A stretch of DNA of 64,000 nt from CBDBES01 sp965204465 (GTDB taxonomy: Bacteria; Spirochaetota; Leptospiria; Turneriellales; CBDBES01): positions 744,001 to 808,000 of the forward strand of contig CBDBES010000002.1 in the NCBI GenBank assembly GCA_965204465.1, read 5' to 3'. The position numbers and the translations under genes are program-made. Shown here in pieces: positions 34,569 through 42,704 of the stretch. The notes below the pieces were generated by a model. It saw only the letters and a list, made by a program, of their open reading frames with translations, was not told where the DNA came from and made no database searches. Numbering within the stretch: the stretch's first letter is position 1; the number at the start of each line of letters is the position of its first letter.

Positions 34569-35982
34569 TTGTACTCCCGATTTTACTAAACCTGGGAAAA
34601 TACAGAACCTACGTGTTACCCATAAAACCAATGATTCTTTTACTGTGGCCTGGGATGAACCAGAAGACCCCGATATATTTAAAATAAGTATTTCGCATAA
34701 TAATACTATCTCATCAATCGATCCGATAGGAGCTAAAAGTGTTCAAATAGATAAGGGGATAAAAGAATATACATTTACAAATTTGGTACAAAAAGAATTT
34801 GAATTTGTAGGATTTGTTAGAAGAAGAAAGATCAGGGTCTTTGTCTCAGCGCTAGATGAAGAAGAGGATGAATCTTTTTCCTTGGAAAGGGAAATTTTTG
34901 TTCATGCGCATGAACATCTGGAAATTGAAGAAATAGTTGACTCTGAATTTGAAACTAATGGGAATGTCAGAAAGTTGCGAATAACTCAGATAGAACCCTC
35001 TACAAATAATTGTGGAAGTAAAGAAACCATGGAAACAGGTGGTTTGGCGGTAGATGAAGAAGAAAATATCTATTTTTCAGATATAACGCATCATCGTATT
35101 CAGAAATGGAATAATAATTTAAAGGCAATGGGCTTTACACCGAATAGGTATTATTTCTTGATGCCTGTGCGCGACATCCAGAGAGACCCTCTTGGATGCC
35201 TATTCATCCATTCATGGGGGGAGATGGGAACAGGAGAAGGAAAATTTAATACTCCGCGAGGTGTGGCCGTGGATCCTGACGGAGATGTATATGTAGCAGA
35301 TAGCGGAAATCACAGGATACAGAAGTTCAACTCCAGAGGAGAATTCATTCTTCAATGGGGTCAAATAGGAAGCGATAGCGGGGAATTTATAGAACCAGAT
35401 GGTGTGGTGGTAGACCCGCAAGGAGATATATATGTAGTGGATAGCGGAAATCACAGGATACAGAAGTTCAACTCCAGAGGAGAATTTATTCTTCAATGGG
35501 GGAGTGAAGGTGAAAGTGATACAGAATTCATGAACCCAGGAGGAATCGCAGTAGACTCAAAAGGAGATATATATATAGTGGACATAGGTAATCTACGCAT
35601 CCAAAAATTTAGTCCAGAAGGAAGATACATTCGATCATGGAGAGAGCTTATCAGAATGCTGAGTGATGGAAGTATGCGTAAAGAAGGCTTTATACGTCCT
35701 ACAGGGATTGCAATAGATAAATGGGGATACATCTATGTGAGTGATGCAGAAAAGAATGAGATATTAAAATTTAATTCTTCAGGATCTCTCGTTTATTATA
35801 ATAGTGGAGGAAATCTAATGAATGAAACAAGAGAGATCAGGGATCCAATGGGGATTGCCGTAGACCAGAATGAATACATTTATATATTGCGATTCTATAA
35901 CCGAATGGAAATAGCAGAAGAATACCAAATAACACCATTTCAAGAAGATACCCATTATGCCGTAACTAAACTCTCTCCTTAA
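34507..35982 (+). CDS. Lipoprotein-like NHL-repeat protein with N-terminal fibronectin III domain
   Basis: 491 residues; the start may be the ATG at 34507 or 34540 and the gene overlaps the preceding outer-membrane protein. A hydrophobic segment ends at YDC (Cys22), a poor lipobox. Residues 28-115 resemble a fibronectin type III domain (PGKIQNLRVTHKTNDSFTVAWDEPEDPD). From about 165 on, six NHL beta-propeller blades follow, each of the form GVAVDPDGDVYVADSGNHRIQKFNSRGEFILQWG. Two adjacent blades are nearly identical in DNA (about 35275-35500). NHL propellers bind proteins or sugars. A cell-surface role is inferred. Confidence 0.85.
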   Translation: MNIQTIHYFFIMAFLWFFFYDCTPDFTKPGKIQNLRVTHKTNDSFTVAWDEPEDPDIFKISISHNNTISSIDPIGAKSVQIDKGIKEYTFTNLVQKEFEFVGFVRRRKIRVFVSALDEEEDESFSLEREIFVHAHEHLEIEEIVDSEFETNGNVRKLRITQIEPSTNNCGSKETMETGGLAVDEEENIYFSDITHHRIQKWNNNLKAMGFTPNRYYFLMPVRDIQRDPLGCLFIHSWGEMGTGEGKFNTPRGVAVDPDGDVYVADSGNHRIQKFNSRGEFILQWGQIGSDSGEFIEPDGVVVDPQGDIYVVDSGNHRIQKFNSRGEFILQWGSEGESDTEFMNPGGIAVDSKGDIYIVDIGNLRIQKFSPEGRYIRSWRELIRMLSDGSMRKEGFIRPTGIAIDKWGYIYVSDAEKNEILKFNSSGSLVYYNSGGNLMNETREIRDPMGIAVDQNEYIYILRFYNRMEIAEEYQITPFQEDTHYAVTKLSP

Positions 35983-36190
35983 AGGATTCATATCTACTCT
36001 GGAAATGGTATCCAAGAGTTATGTCTCTTTTGAGAGATCGTTTTAAAACTGAAATTGCCCCCAAAATACACTCTTTTTCAGAACATTTTGTAAGAAAAGT
36101 ACTTGCAATTTTCTGAAAAGTAATGTGTCATACTAACATAGAGGATGTACTTATAAAAATACTATTTTAATTTGAATGGAATAAGAAATA

Positions 36191-37870
36191 ATGATAAAAA
36201 ACATAATACCTTCTGTAAGTGGTCTTATGTGCAGCATGATATACATCCATAAATTGCTTTTATGCCCCATGATTTTTCTTTCTATCTTATTATTAGGCTG
36301 TTCTGAAAAGAAAGAGAATGAAGAGAATAATGGTAAAATTATAAATGGAGATCCACTGCCACAAGACCCTGAATTATGTAATATAATTCTAAATCCAAAT
36401 AATAGAACCCCTTTGGCTGCAGTCACAGAATTTACGACCAATGATACGGCCAGGGTTACTGTTAGAATAGAAGGAGATCTGCCTATAGAGAATGAAAATA
36501 AAGAATTCAAAAAAGATCATAAAGTGCCCATTATAGGCCTATATCCAGACAAAGAGAACACAGTTACCATCTCTGTAAGAGAAAGATCTGGAAATAGATA
36601 TAGCCAGACTTGTAAGGTCACAACAGAGGCCATAAAAGTAGAATCCTATATACCTTCGATTCAGATCGTTAAAAAGCCAGCAGACACAGATGATGAGAAT
36701 AATGGTGAACTTCTATTTTTAGGGACTGCCATTCATAATGACATTATATTTGATAAGAATGGCGATATTCGTTGGTATTTTAAGGAAGATTCTTTTAAAT
36801 CCAAGACTGGTATAATATACAGGCAATTAAGAAATGGAAATCTATTGGTTGGAATAGAAGATAGTACAGATAGTAGACCTAAGCCTTATTGGTTCAGTGA
36901 ATTGATCGAAATAGATTTCCTGGGAGATATTAAAAAAAGATATAATGTTCCTAATTATGTGCACCATGGGGCTGTTGAACTACCAAGTGATAATATATTT
37001 GCATTAAGCAGTACAGATAATGGAGCAGAGAATGCAGTCGTAGAAATAGACAAGGAAACAGGCGAAATTGTAACTACCTGGAATTTAGATGATCATTTGC
37101 AAGCTGATAGGGAGCCTACTCGTTGGTCAAATAGCATATTAAGAAGGAATCAAATGGGAATGGTGCCTAATGATGGAAGAGGAAATGACTGGTGTCATGG
37201 AAATTCGATTGATTTTCAAGTATCTTCCACATATAGTGCAGAAGACACATATCTTTTTCTTATATCCTGTAGAAACCAAGATGCAGTTATAAAATTCACT
37301 GCTTCGCCAACAGACCTGGCTAATCCAACAATTCAATACATATTGGGAATGCATAATGATTGGGATGTGGAAACAGTGATCACTCCTGAAACATTTATGG
37401 ATAAATTATTAAATCCCAATACTGATTTTATGGATAGCGATTGGCCCATTGGACAGCATTCTGTATTTTTTTCAAAAAATGAAAATGGTTTCATTGAAAC
37501 CAGTAAGATACTCATGATGGATAACCATTGCGATTCCACCGCATCACCACCCGCGCCCCAAGAAAGCCATTTGGCTGAATATACCATCTCTATTGATACG
37601 AAAACAATATCTAAAACATGGGAATATTATCCCGATCCGAGAAGAAAAGCAGAAGGAAGAGGAAGTATAATCCCCCTTTCGAATGGTAATCGGCTAGCTA
37701 TGTGGCCTGATTCTAGAACACCTGTAGCACCAGAAAATATAGAAGGTAAGTCTCTTCTAATATTAGAAATTACTCCCGCAAAGCAGATCGTTTTTCAAGC
37801 TGATGTGATATTATCAGAAGAAATTTTTTACGGGGCATATAATGTCAAAATAATAGATATCTATCCTTAA
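36191..37870 (+). CDS. Arylsulfotransferase (ASST)-like lipoprotein
   Basis: 559 residues with a signal ending LLLGC (Cys37), a good lipobox; the true start may be one of several internal ATGs. After a linker and beta-rich N-terminal domain the propeller part shows the arylsulfotransferase pattern: GTAIHNDIIFDKNGDIRWYFKE, LRNGNLLVGIED, NYVHHGAVELPSDNIFALSS (with the conserved HHG), DWCHGNSIDF, QHSVFFSKNENG, DNHCD, and a final LILEITPAKQIVFQ. ASST enzymes transfer sulfate between phenols by way of a histidine. Activity here is inferred from motifs. It is the last of three envelope genes in a row on this strand. Confidence 0.8.
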   Translation: MIKNIIPSVSGLMCSMIYIHKLLLCPMIFLSILLLGCSEKKENEENNGKIINGDPLPQDPELCNIILNPNNRTPLAAVTEFTTNDTARVTVRIEGDLPIENENKEFKKDHKVPIIGLYPDKENTVTISVRERSGNRYSQTCKVTTEAIKVESYIPSIQIVKKPADTDDENNGELLFLGTAIHNDIIFDKNGDIRWYFKEDSFKSKTGIIYRQLRNGNLLVGIEDSTDSRPKPYWFSELIEIDFLGDIKKRYNVPNYVHHGAVELPSDNIFALSSTDNGAENAVVEIDKETGEIVTTWNLDDHLQADREPTRWSNSILRRNQMGMVPNDGRGNDWCHGNSIDFQVSSTYSAEDTYLFLISCRNQDAVIKFTASPTDLANPTIQYILGMHNDWDVETVITPETFMDKLLNPNTDFMDSDWPIGQHSVFFSKNENGFIETSKILMMDNHCDSTASPPAPQESHLAEYTISIDTKTISKTWEYYPDPRRKAEGRGSIIPLSNGNRLAMWPDSRTPVAPENIEGKSLLILEITPAKQIVFQADVILSEEIFYGAYNVKIIDIYP

Positions 37871-38112
37871 CATCCTGCTTTTCTCTTGAGACTTTCTTTC
37901 ATCTCTTTGGGTAGCTGATTCCATTGAATATCTAATAATGCTCCCTGCATTGCATATAAAAAATTCAGATTGCATTCAGGATGCATCGATCTAAGGATAT
38001 TATAGATTTCTAAGATGCCTTTTTCCTCCATATCCCGTTTTGTATAAACGCCTATTTCATTTAACCATTTTTCGCTCACCTCGCCCAGATTTTTTAATTT
38101 AGATATCTTCAT
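37867..38112 (-). CDS. TfoX C-terminal domain protein
   Basis: 81 residues matching the TfoX/Sxy C-terminal helix-hairpin-helix family: ISKLKNLGEVSEKWLNEIGVYTKRDMEEKGILEIYNILR, then NLNFLYAMQGALLDIQWNQLPKEMKESLKRK. Stand-alone copies of this domain are common and lack the N-terminal TfoX domain needed for competence regulation in gammaproteobacteria, so the role is unknown. The stop overlaps the end of the convergent ASST gene by four bases. Confidence 0.88.
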   Translation of the reverse strand: MKISKLKNLGEVSEKWLNEIGVYTKRDMEEKGILEIYNILRSMHPECNLNFLYAMQGALLDIQWNQLPKEMKESLKRKAGC

Positions 38113-38145
38113 GATTTATAATAAGTGTAGAAACTGTAGAAATAT

Positions 38146-38637
38146 CCTGTGCCTCAACTTAAAAACATTTACATTTTTGAAAAGAACGAGTATAAAATCC
38201 CCAGTTCAGCTTTTTTAAATAAGTAAAATTTTTATTCTCTAAGCGTCCTTTACCAGAGGTTGTTTTTTATTTTTTATGTCCCATGAACAATAGATTTGCA
38301 CAAAGCGATAGAGACCAACTTATGATGTTTTCCCGTACTCTGGGAGATGATCTTGATAAGAATCACGAATTTATGCATTTGTTAAGCTTTTGGATACAAT
38401 TGACATGAATCCTTTTCTATAGAGATATTCACATGAGGGGGGTAAAGCATATCATCCTTCTTTTTCGTTATGGGAGACTCGTAAAGAGGTAATGAAACAG
38501 GCAATTTTGGATTATTTATCCTCAGGTATAAACCCTGACCGCAAAGAAGATAAACTTCCTGGTAAAGAAACCAGTGGTTATGAAATTTCTTCACTGACGA
38601 TGATGGAAAATTCATGAAACGAAATGGAAAAATATCG
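38146..38637 (+). mobile_element. Remnant of an IS1182-like element (copy A)
   Basis: Starts CCTGTGCCTCAAC and runs parallel, in opposite orientation, to the right half of the element at 57148-58138, including about 150 bp of leader and the transposase start MNNRFAQSDRDQLMMFSRTLGDDLDKN. A 46-base insertion follows DKN; then NPFL-stop-RYSHEGGKAYHPS, a foreign segment, and the MMENS-stop-NEMEKY block. It has lost the rest and is cut at 38638 by a palindromic element. It cannot encode a working transposase. Confidence 0.8.
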
Positions 38638-38822
38638 GCAACTATACGCATATCAAACCCAGTAATAAAAAAGGAATTTCTTTTCTTTTTGATATTTCGT
38701 TGGAGTATTCAAAGAGCGTACTATCAGGGGTATAGCCTTTTTATTGAGATACAACTTATCAAATAGCTTTATTCAGTTGGTACGCTCTTTTTTATTACTG
38801 GGTTTGATATGCGTATAGTTGC
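38638..38822. mobile_element. 185-bp palindromic MITE-like element
   Basis: Perfect 35-bp terminal inverted repeats, gcaactatacgcatatcaaa... at 38638-38672 and its complement at 38788-38822, enclose about 115 bp. A second inverted pair aagagcgtac/gtacgctctt lies inside. No coding capacity. It sits exactly where the IS remnant (copy A) breaks off, so it probably inserted there. Confidence 0.75.
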
Positions 38823-38990
38823 TTATTTTTTTTGATATAACTAAAAAAAGTGTTGTATTCCTATAGACGTCTTATACAATGCACTAGAGAATGACGATAA
38901 TATGAAAATAAAGCATATTTGAACAATAAATTATGATACAAAAACCAGTATTATGAGATATTGTGTATTCTTATTAAAGCAGGTTTGAAT

Positions 38991-39491
38991 ATGAGAAAAA
39001 AGTTTGCCACTCTTCTTTTACTTTGTTTTTTATCACTAGGCTTTTCCCGTGAATTAAAAGCAGATTTTTTTCAAAAAATGTTTGGGAATACAATCGCTAC
39101 TTTCACAGATGTAGCTAAAATGATCTATTATTCATTTCATCCTAGGGAAATGATGAATAATAAGAGAGAACAAGAAAACCATCTAAAGCGTAAAAACAGA
39201 CTTCCTTTGCAAGAAATAAGATCTTATTTAAAAAGCCAGGGGATTGATATACCATTGAATAGTCGACCTATTGCGAGGCAGGAATTTGCAACCATATTAT
39301 TTCAAAGGTTTAAATTTAAGAAAAGCTTTTTAACCAGAATGCTTAAAACAGATTATTTCTATTTCAGAGATGCAAAAGACATAGGCATTTTTGACAAGAA
39401 TGATTCAGGCAATGATACTTTAACAACGAAAGAAATGTTAAAGGCTTACTTCAAGGCTTTCGAATTTACTGGAAATAAAATAGCCCATTAA
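38991..39491 (+). CDS. Exported protein of unknown function
   Basis: The start is taken at the ATG at 38991 (AGG upstream) because it opens a clean signal peptide MRKKFATLLLLCFLSLGFSRELKA. The product is about 166 residues. The middle is basic and helical; the C-terminal half (RPIARQEFATILFQRF... FYFRDAKDIGIFDKNDSGNDTLTTKEMLKAYFKAF) resembles an S-layer-homology or EF-hand-like segment, with DKNDSGNDTLTTKE close to a calcium loop but imperfect. Family not recognised. It is convergent with trxA, four bases away. Confidence 0.65.
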   Translation: MRKKFATLLLLCFLSLGFSRELKADFFQKMFGNTIATFTDVAKMIYYSFHPREMMNNKREQENHLKRKNRLPLQEIRSYLKSQGIDIPLNSRPIARQEFATILFQRFKFKKSFLTRMLKTDYFYFRDAKDIGIFDKNDSGNDTLTTKEMLKAYFKAFEFTGNKIAH

Positions 39492-39495
39492 CCTT

Positions 39496-39813
39496 CTATA
39501 AATATTTATTTAGAAGTGATTTATAATGCTCTTTTGTTCCAGCACCCGTGGTACGTTCTACTACTTCCCCCTTATTCATAACCAATAACGTAGGAATAGA
39601 AGTAATGCTAAATTCATTTGCCGTTTGAGGATTTTCATCTACATTTAGTTTCATAATAGAGGCCTTGTCAGATAGTTCTACATCTAATTCTTCTAAAATA
39701 GGAGCGATCATTCTGCAAGGAGCGCACCAAGGCGCCCAAAAATCAATCATTACCAAACCACTACTGGTTTTATCCTTGAAATTAGAATCTGTTAGTTCTT
39801 GCAGTGCTGCCAT
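39496..39813 (-). CDS. trxA: Thioredoxin
   Basis: 105-residue cytosolic disulfide reductase. The active site WCAPC (Cys30, Cys33) lies in VMIDFWAPWCAPCRM, followed by APILEELDVEL, the conserved KLNVDENPQTANEFSI, cis-proline SIPTLLV and the terminal helix. CAPC rather than the CGPC of E. coli is seen in other thioredoxins. It lies just downstream of infA on the same strand with a GGAG ribosome-binding site. Confidence 0.96.
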   Translation of the reverse strand: MAALQELTDSNFKDKTSSGLVMIDFWAPWCAPCRMIAPILEELDVELSDKASIMKLNVDENPQTANEFSITSIPTLLVMNKGEVVERTTGAGTKEHYKSLLNKYL

Positions 39814-39828
39814 TTTTCTTCTCCTTAC

Positions 39829-40053
39829 TCAATTATTTGATCTATACGTAATTCTTCCTCGAGTTAGATCATAGGGGGATAACTCGACATTTACACGATC
39901 ACCAGGGCTAATTCGAATATAATGCTTTCTCATTTTTCCCGAAATATGGCCTAAAATATCATGTCCATTATCAAGCTTAACAATGAACATTGCATTTGGC
40001 AAGGCTTTTTTAATTATGCCCTCCAGATTGATCGCTTCTTCTTTATCACTCAT
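39829..40053 (-). CDS. infA: Translation initiation factor IF-1
   Basis: 74-residue OB-fold protein that occupies the ribosomal A site during initiation. The pattern is standard: NLEGIIKKALPNAMFIVKLDNGHDILGHISGKMRKHYIRISPGDRVNVELSPYDLTRGRITYR. It is 15 bp ahead of trxA, so both are probably co-transcribed. Finding infA outside a ribosomal protein operon is common in several phyla. Confidence 0.97.
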   Translation of the reverse strand: MSDKEEAINLEGIIKKALPNAMFIVKLDNGHDILGHISGKMRKHYIRISPGDRVNVELSPYDLTRGRITYRSNN

Positions 40054-40126
40054 TAAATTTAAATCTTTTTGATTAAAATTAAATCTGGCTATAGCTTGTC
40101 AATTAAATTTTAGTTTACAAATAGAT

Positions 40127-40801
40127 ATGCATTTGAATCATATCTCTATGACAGAAAATAGAATAAGATCATTACTAATTGCTTTGGCATTCAGCCTACT
40201 AGGGGTTTTGATATGGCAAAATCACATTTTAGAGAATAAACTGGATCAGTTAATATCCAATCTATCAAAAAGTGAAAAAAGAAATACAAATAAAGTCAAT
40301 GTTGATATGGATGAGCTACATACAGATTCTTCTTATTTTTGGGGCAATAAAGATGCAAAAGTTTCTTTAGTTCTTTTCAACAGCTTTTCATGCGGATTTT
40401 GTAACAAGTTTAGAAGCAGCCTATATGACGTACTGAAAAAATATCCTAAAGATTTAAAGGTCATATATAAGCACTTCAACCGCAATGCTCTGGATAATCT
40501 ATATGCCCAGGCAATAGAATGCGCTGCAGAACAAGGTGGTTTTCTATCAATGTACGATAAATTATTTCAACGGGATGCAAAAGACAATTTAAAAGAATAT
40601 TCCAGGGCGCTTAATTTAAATCAGTCTCAATTTGATAGATGTATCGAATCCAATAAATATTTAGAAAGAACCAAGGAAGACACAAGATTAGGAAGATCAT
40701 TAGGAGTAAGAGGCACTCCCAGTTATTTGATCAATCAGAAATTATATATAGGCTATAAAAATGCAGAAAGTCTTTCTGAATTGATCCAAAAAGAATTATA
40801 G
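40127..40801 (+). CDS. DsbA-like thiol-disulfide oxidoreductase, membrane-anchored
   Basis: 224 residues (or about 217 if the ATG at 40148 is used). An N-terminal helix SLLIALAFSLLGVLIW anchors or exports it. The thioredoxin_4/DsbA-type domain has CGFC (Cys89-Cys92) in NSFSCGFCNKFR, a helical insert with AIECAAEQGGFLSMYDKLFQ, and the cis-proline GTPSYLI. Proteins of this layout introduce or handle disulfides in periplasmic proteins. It diverges from infA; the promoters share about 70 bp. Confidence 0.88.
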   Translation: MHLNHISMTENRIRSLLIALAFSLLGVLIWQNHILENKLDQLISNLSKSEKRNTNKVNVDMDELHTDSSYFWGNKDAKVSLVLFNSFSCGFCNKFRSSLYDVLKKYPKDLKVIYKHFNRNALDNLYAQAIECAAEQGGFLSMYDKLFQRDAKDNLKEYSRALNLNQSQFDRCIESNKYLERTKEDTRLGRSLGVRGTPSYLINQKLYIGYKNAESLSELIQKEL

Positions 40802-40823
40802 TTTATCTCATAAGAAAATAATT

Positions 40824-41066
40824 TCAATGTATTAAGTTATTATTTTCTTTCTTGCCAAAAGGATGCTCTTCTAATTCAGGAAGAAGCTTTTGGGTATCAA
40901 TCTTATAACCAAGATCGGAAGCCGTTTCTGCATAGAATTCAATCACTTTTTTAATTCTTGCTCTAGCTTCTAATTCGTCCTTACCATAGCAAAAAATTTC
41001 AAGTTCAGGACAATTTGCCACATATTCATCATCACCTTTTTTCCAAACCTGAATATGAATATCCAT
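40824..41066 (-). CDS. HicB-like small protein
   Basis: 80 residues with a partial RNase H-like HicB fold: IHIQVWKKGDDEYVANCPELEIFCYGKDELEARARIKKVIEFYAETASDLGYKID. HicB antitoxins show the pattern of a P-E-L-E strand followed by a long helix. There is no DNA-binding tail and no HicA toxin gene next to it, so I read it as a stand-alone HicB-like protein, not a toxin-antitoxin pair. Convergent with the DsbA-like gene. Confidence 0.65.
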   Translation of the reverse strand: MDIHIQVWKKGDDEYVANCPELEIFCYGKDELEARARIKKVIEFYAETASDLGYKIDTQKLLPELEEHPFGKKENNNLIH

Positions 41067-41122
41067 TGACTAGAATATCGGTTCATTTGATTTTAGTTAT
41101 GAAAGTTTTTTGTAAACCTAGT

Positions 41123-42391
41123 CTACAAAGTGAATAATTTTTCTAAGCGATCTAATCCCTTCTCCGCAACGGTTCTTCTGATAACTAAAGGAGGAAGAAG
41201 TCGGATCACATTCTCGTCTGCTCTGCCTATGATCAGGTTTTGTTCCAGGGCTTTTTTCATTAAGGGTCTTGCTGGAATATCTTTTCTTAAAACGATGCCT
41301 ATCATGAGCCCCTTGCCTCTTACCTCGGATATTTTATCCGCATATTTCCTTTGGATTTCTCTAAGACGCTGAAAAAAATATTTAGAAACGATATTTACAT
41401 TATTTAATATATCATTGGCTTCTATAGTCCTAAGAACTTCATAGGCCACCGCCATTGCTAAATGATTGCCTCCAAAAGTACTTCCATGCATACCCATTTT
41501 AAATACATCCTGATATTTCTCAGACACCACCATCGCCCCCACAGGAAATCCTCCCCCTAAAGCCTTTGCCATGGTCAATATATCTGGTTGTATGTCCCAT
41601 TGTTGGTAGCAAAAATAAGTGCCTGTTCGACCTATGCCTGTTTGTATTTCATCCATGCACAATATTGCTCTATGAGTATCAGCCAATTCCCGTGCCGTTA
41701 AAATAAACTCCTTATCCAATGGCAATACTCCTCCCTCTCCTACCACTGGCTCTAAAATGATGCCGCATACTTTATCATCCATTGACTGCTTTAGACTTTC
41801 TATATTATTTGCCTCCACAAAGGTAATGGATCCCAAAAGTTCGCCAAAACCATTTCTGATCTTTTCCTGGCCTGTAATAGAAATACTGCCGCAAGTACGC
41901 CCGTGGAAACTTTCTTTTAGAGCAATGATCCTATTCTTATTTTTATCGCTACCCCAAGCCTTCATTAGTTTAAGAGCTGCTTCATTTGCTTCTGTACCTG
42001 AATTACAGAAGAATACCTTACCCGGAAATGATATCTCTATGAGCGCTTTGGCTAATATTACTTGTTGTTGACTATAAAAAATATTAGAGGTATGCCATAA
42101 TAATTCGGCCTGATAATTAAGAGCGGCTAAAACATCCGCCTGTGCATGGCCTATGCCGGTTACAGCAATTCCAGATAAAAAATCAATATATTCTTTTCCT
42201 TCTGAATCATATAAAAATTCACCAGAACCATAGCGAAAGGTCAATGGCATACGAGAATAAGTATGCAATATATACTGCTCATCTAATTTTTTAATGGTAT
42301 CAATATCCAGAAATGTTTTGGGATTATAAAAAGATTCCTCTTTTTTATCTAAACTTTTTTCTAAACTAGCTTCTTCTACTTTCATTTTCAA
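41123..42391 (-). CDS. argD: Acetylornithine (class III) aminotransferase
   Basis: PLP enzyme of arginine synthesis that transfers an amino group to N-acetylglutamate semialdehyde. 422 residues. Features: YIDFLSGIAVTGIGHA, FFCNSGTEANEAALKLMKAWG, ALKESFHGRTCGSISITGQEKIRNGFGELL, ILEPVVGEGGVLP, LCMDEIQTGIGRTGTYF (PLP Asp) and the Schiff-base lysine in TMAKALGGGFPVGAM. The C-terminus VIRLLPPLVI is also typical. An extra 20 charged residues lead the N-terminus. Succinylornithine or ornithine transaminase activity is possible, but ArgD is the best fit. Confidence 0.93.
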   Translation of the reverse strand: MKMKVEEASLEKSLDKKEESFYNPKTFLDIDTIKKLDEQYILHTYSRMPLTFRYGSGEFLYDSEGKEYIDFLSGIAVTGIGHAQADVLAALNYQAELLWHTSNIFYSQQQVILAKALIEISFPGKVFFCNSGTEANEAALKLMKAWGSDKNKNRIIALKESFHGRTCGSISITGQEKIRNGFGELLGSITFVEANNIESLKQSMDDKVCGIILEPVVGEGGVLPLDKEFILTARELADTHRAILCMDEIQTGIGRTGTYFCYQQWDIQPDILTMAKALGGGFPVGAMVVSEKYQDVFKMGMHGSTFGGNHLAMAVAYEVLRTIEANDILNNVNIVSKYFFQRLREIQRKYADKISEVRGKGLMIGIVLRKDIPARPLMKKALEQNLIIGRADENVIRLLPPLVIRRTVAEKGLDRLEKLFTL

Positions 42392-42602
42392 CTAAAACTC
42401 TGCTTTGGAATATATAAGACAGATCAAGATATCATCACAGATTTGCAATAAAAAATAAAAAAATTAAATGATAACCTGAGTATGAGCTTACCCCATAAAG
42501 TAGACACTCTTTTCTTTCTTCTTCTCATTTACGGATACAGATCTTTCTTTTTATCCTACGGACATAGGTTTTTCTTTTTTCTATTTATACCCCCACCCCT
42601 TA

Positions 42603-42692
42603 CAAAACACGGATGTTTTGCATGGGCAGACGACTTGACAGGAGGTCAAGTGTCTGGGGTGATCATTTAGGGACGCAGGCATGGATGCCTGC
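42603..42692 (+). ncRNA. Second copy of the GGA-loop hairpin array, split by an IS
   Basis: Three hairpins show GGA in the loop on this strand: 42603-42620 (CAAAACACGGATGTTTTG), 42628-42655 (AGAC plus ACTTGAC/GTCAAGT around aggag) and 42675-42692 (GCAGGCATGGATGCCTGC, identical to 17829-17846). The fourth hairpin seen at 17855-17882 is missing; the IS1182 element enters at 42705, and the agcgggtt plus T-run that should terminate the transcript lie beyond it at 44205. It precedes a GLUG gene, as does the first array. RNA status is inference. Confidence 0.4.
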
Positions 42693-42704
42693 GAAATGGA
42701 GACT

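Noticed and set aside
38382..38651. 89-codon minus-strand frame inside the IS remnant
   Set aside because: It is the antisense of transposase-derived sequence (for example SHEGGKAYHPS on the plus strand) and has no support of its own.
40801..40860. Terminator hairpin between the DsbA-like and HicB-like genes
   Set aside because: AGAAAATAA/TTATTTTCT can pair, but the stem is almost pure A-T and overlaps coding sequence, so I could not support it as a terminator.
40824..41066. Toxin-antitoxin module (HicAB)
   Set aside because: Only a HicB-like protein is present. No HicA-type small gene lies on either side, and the protein lacks a DNA-binding tail.
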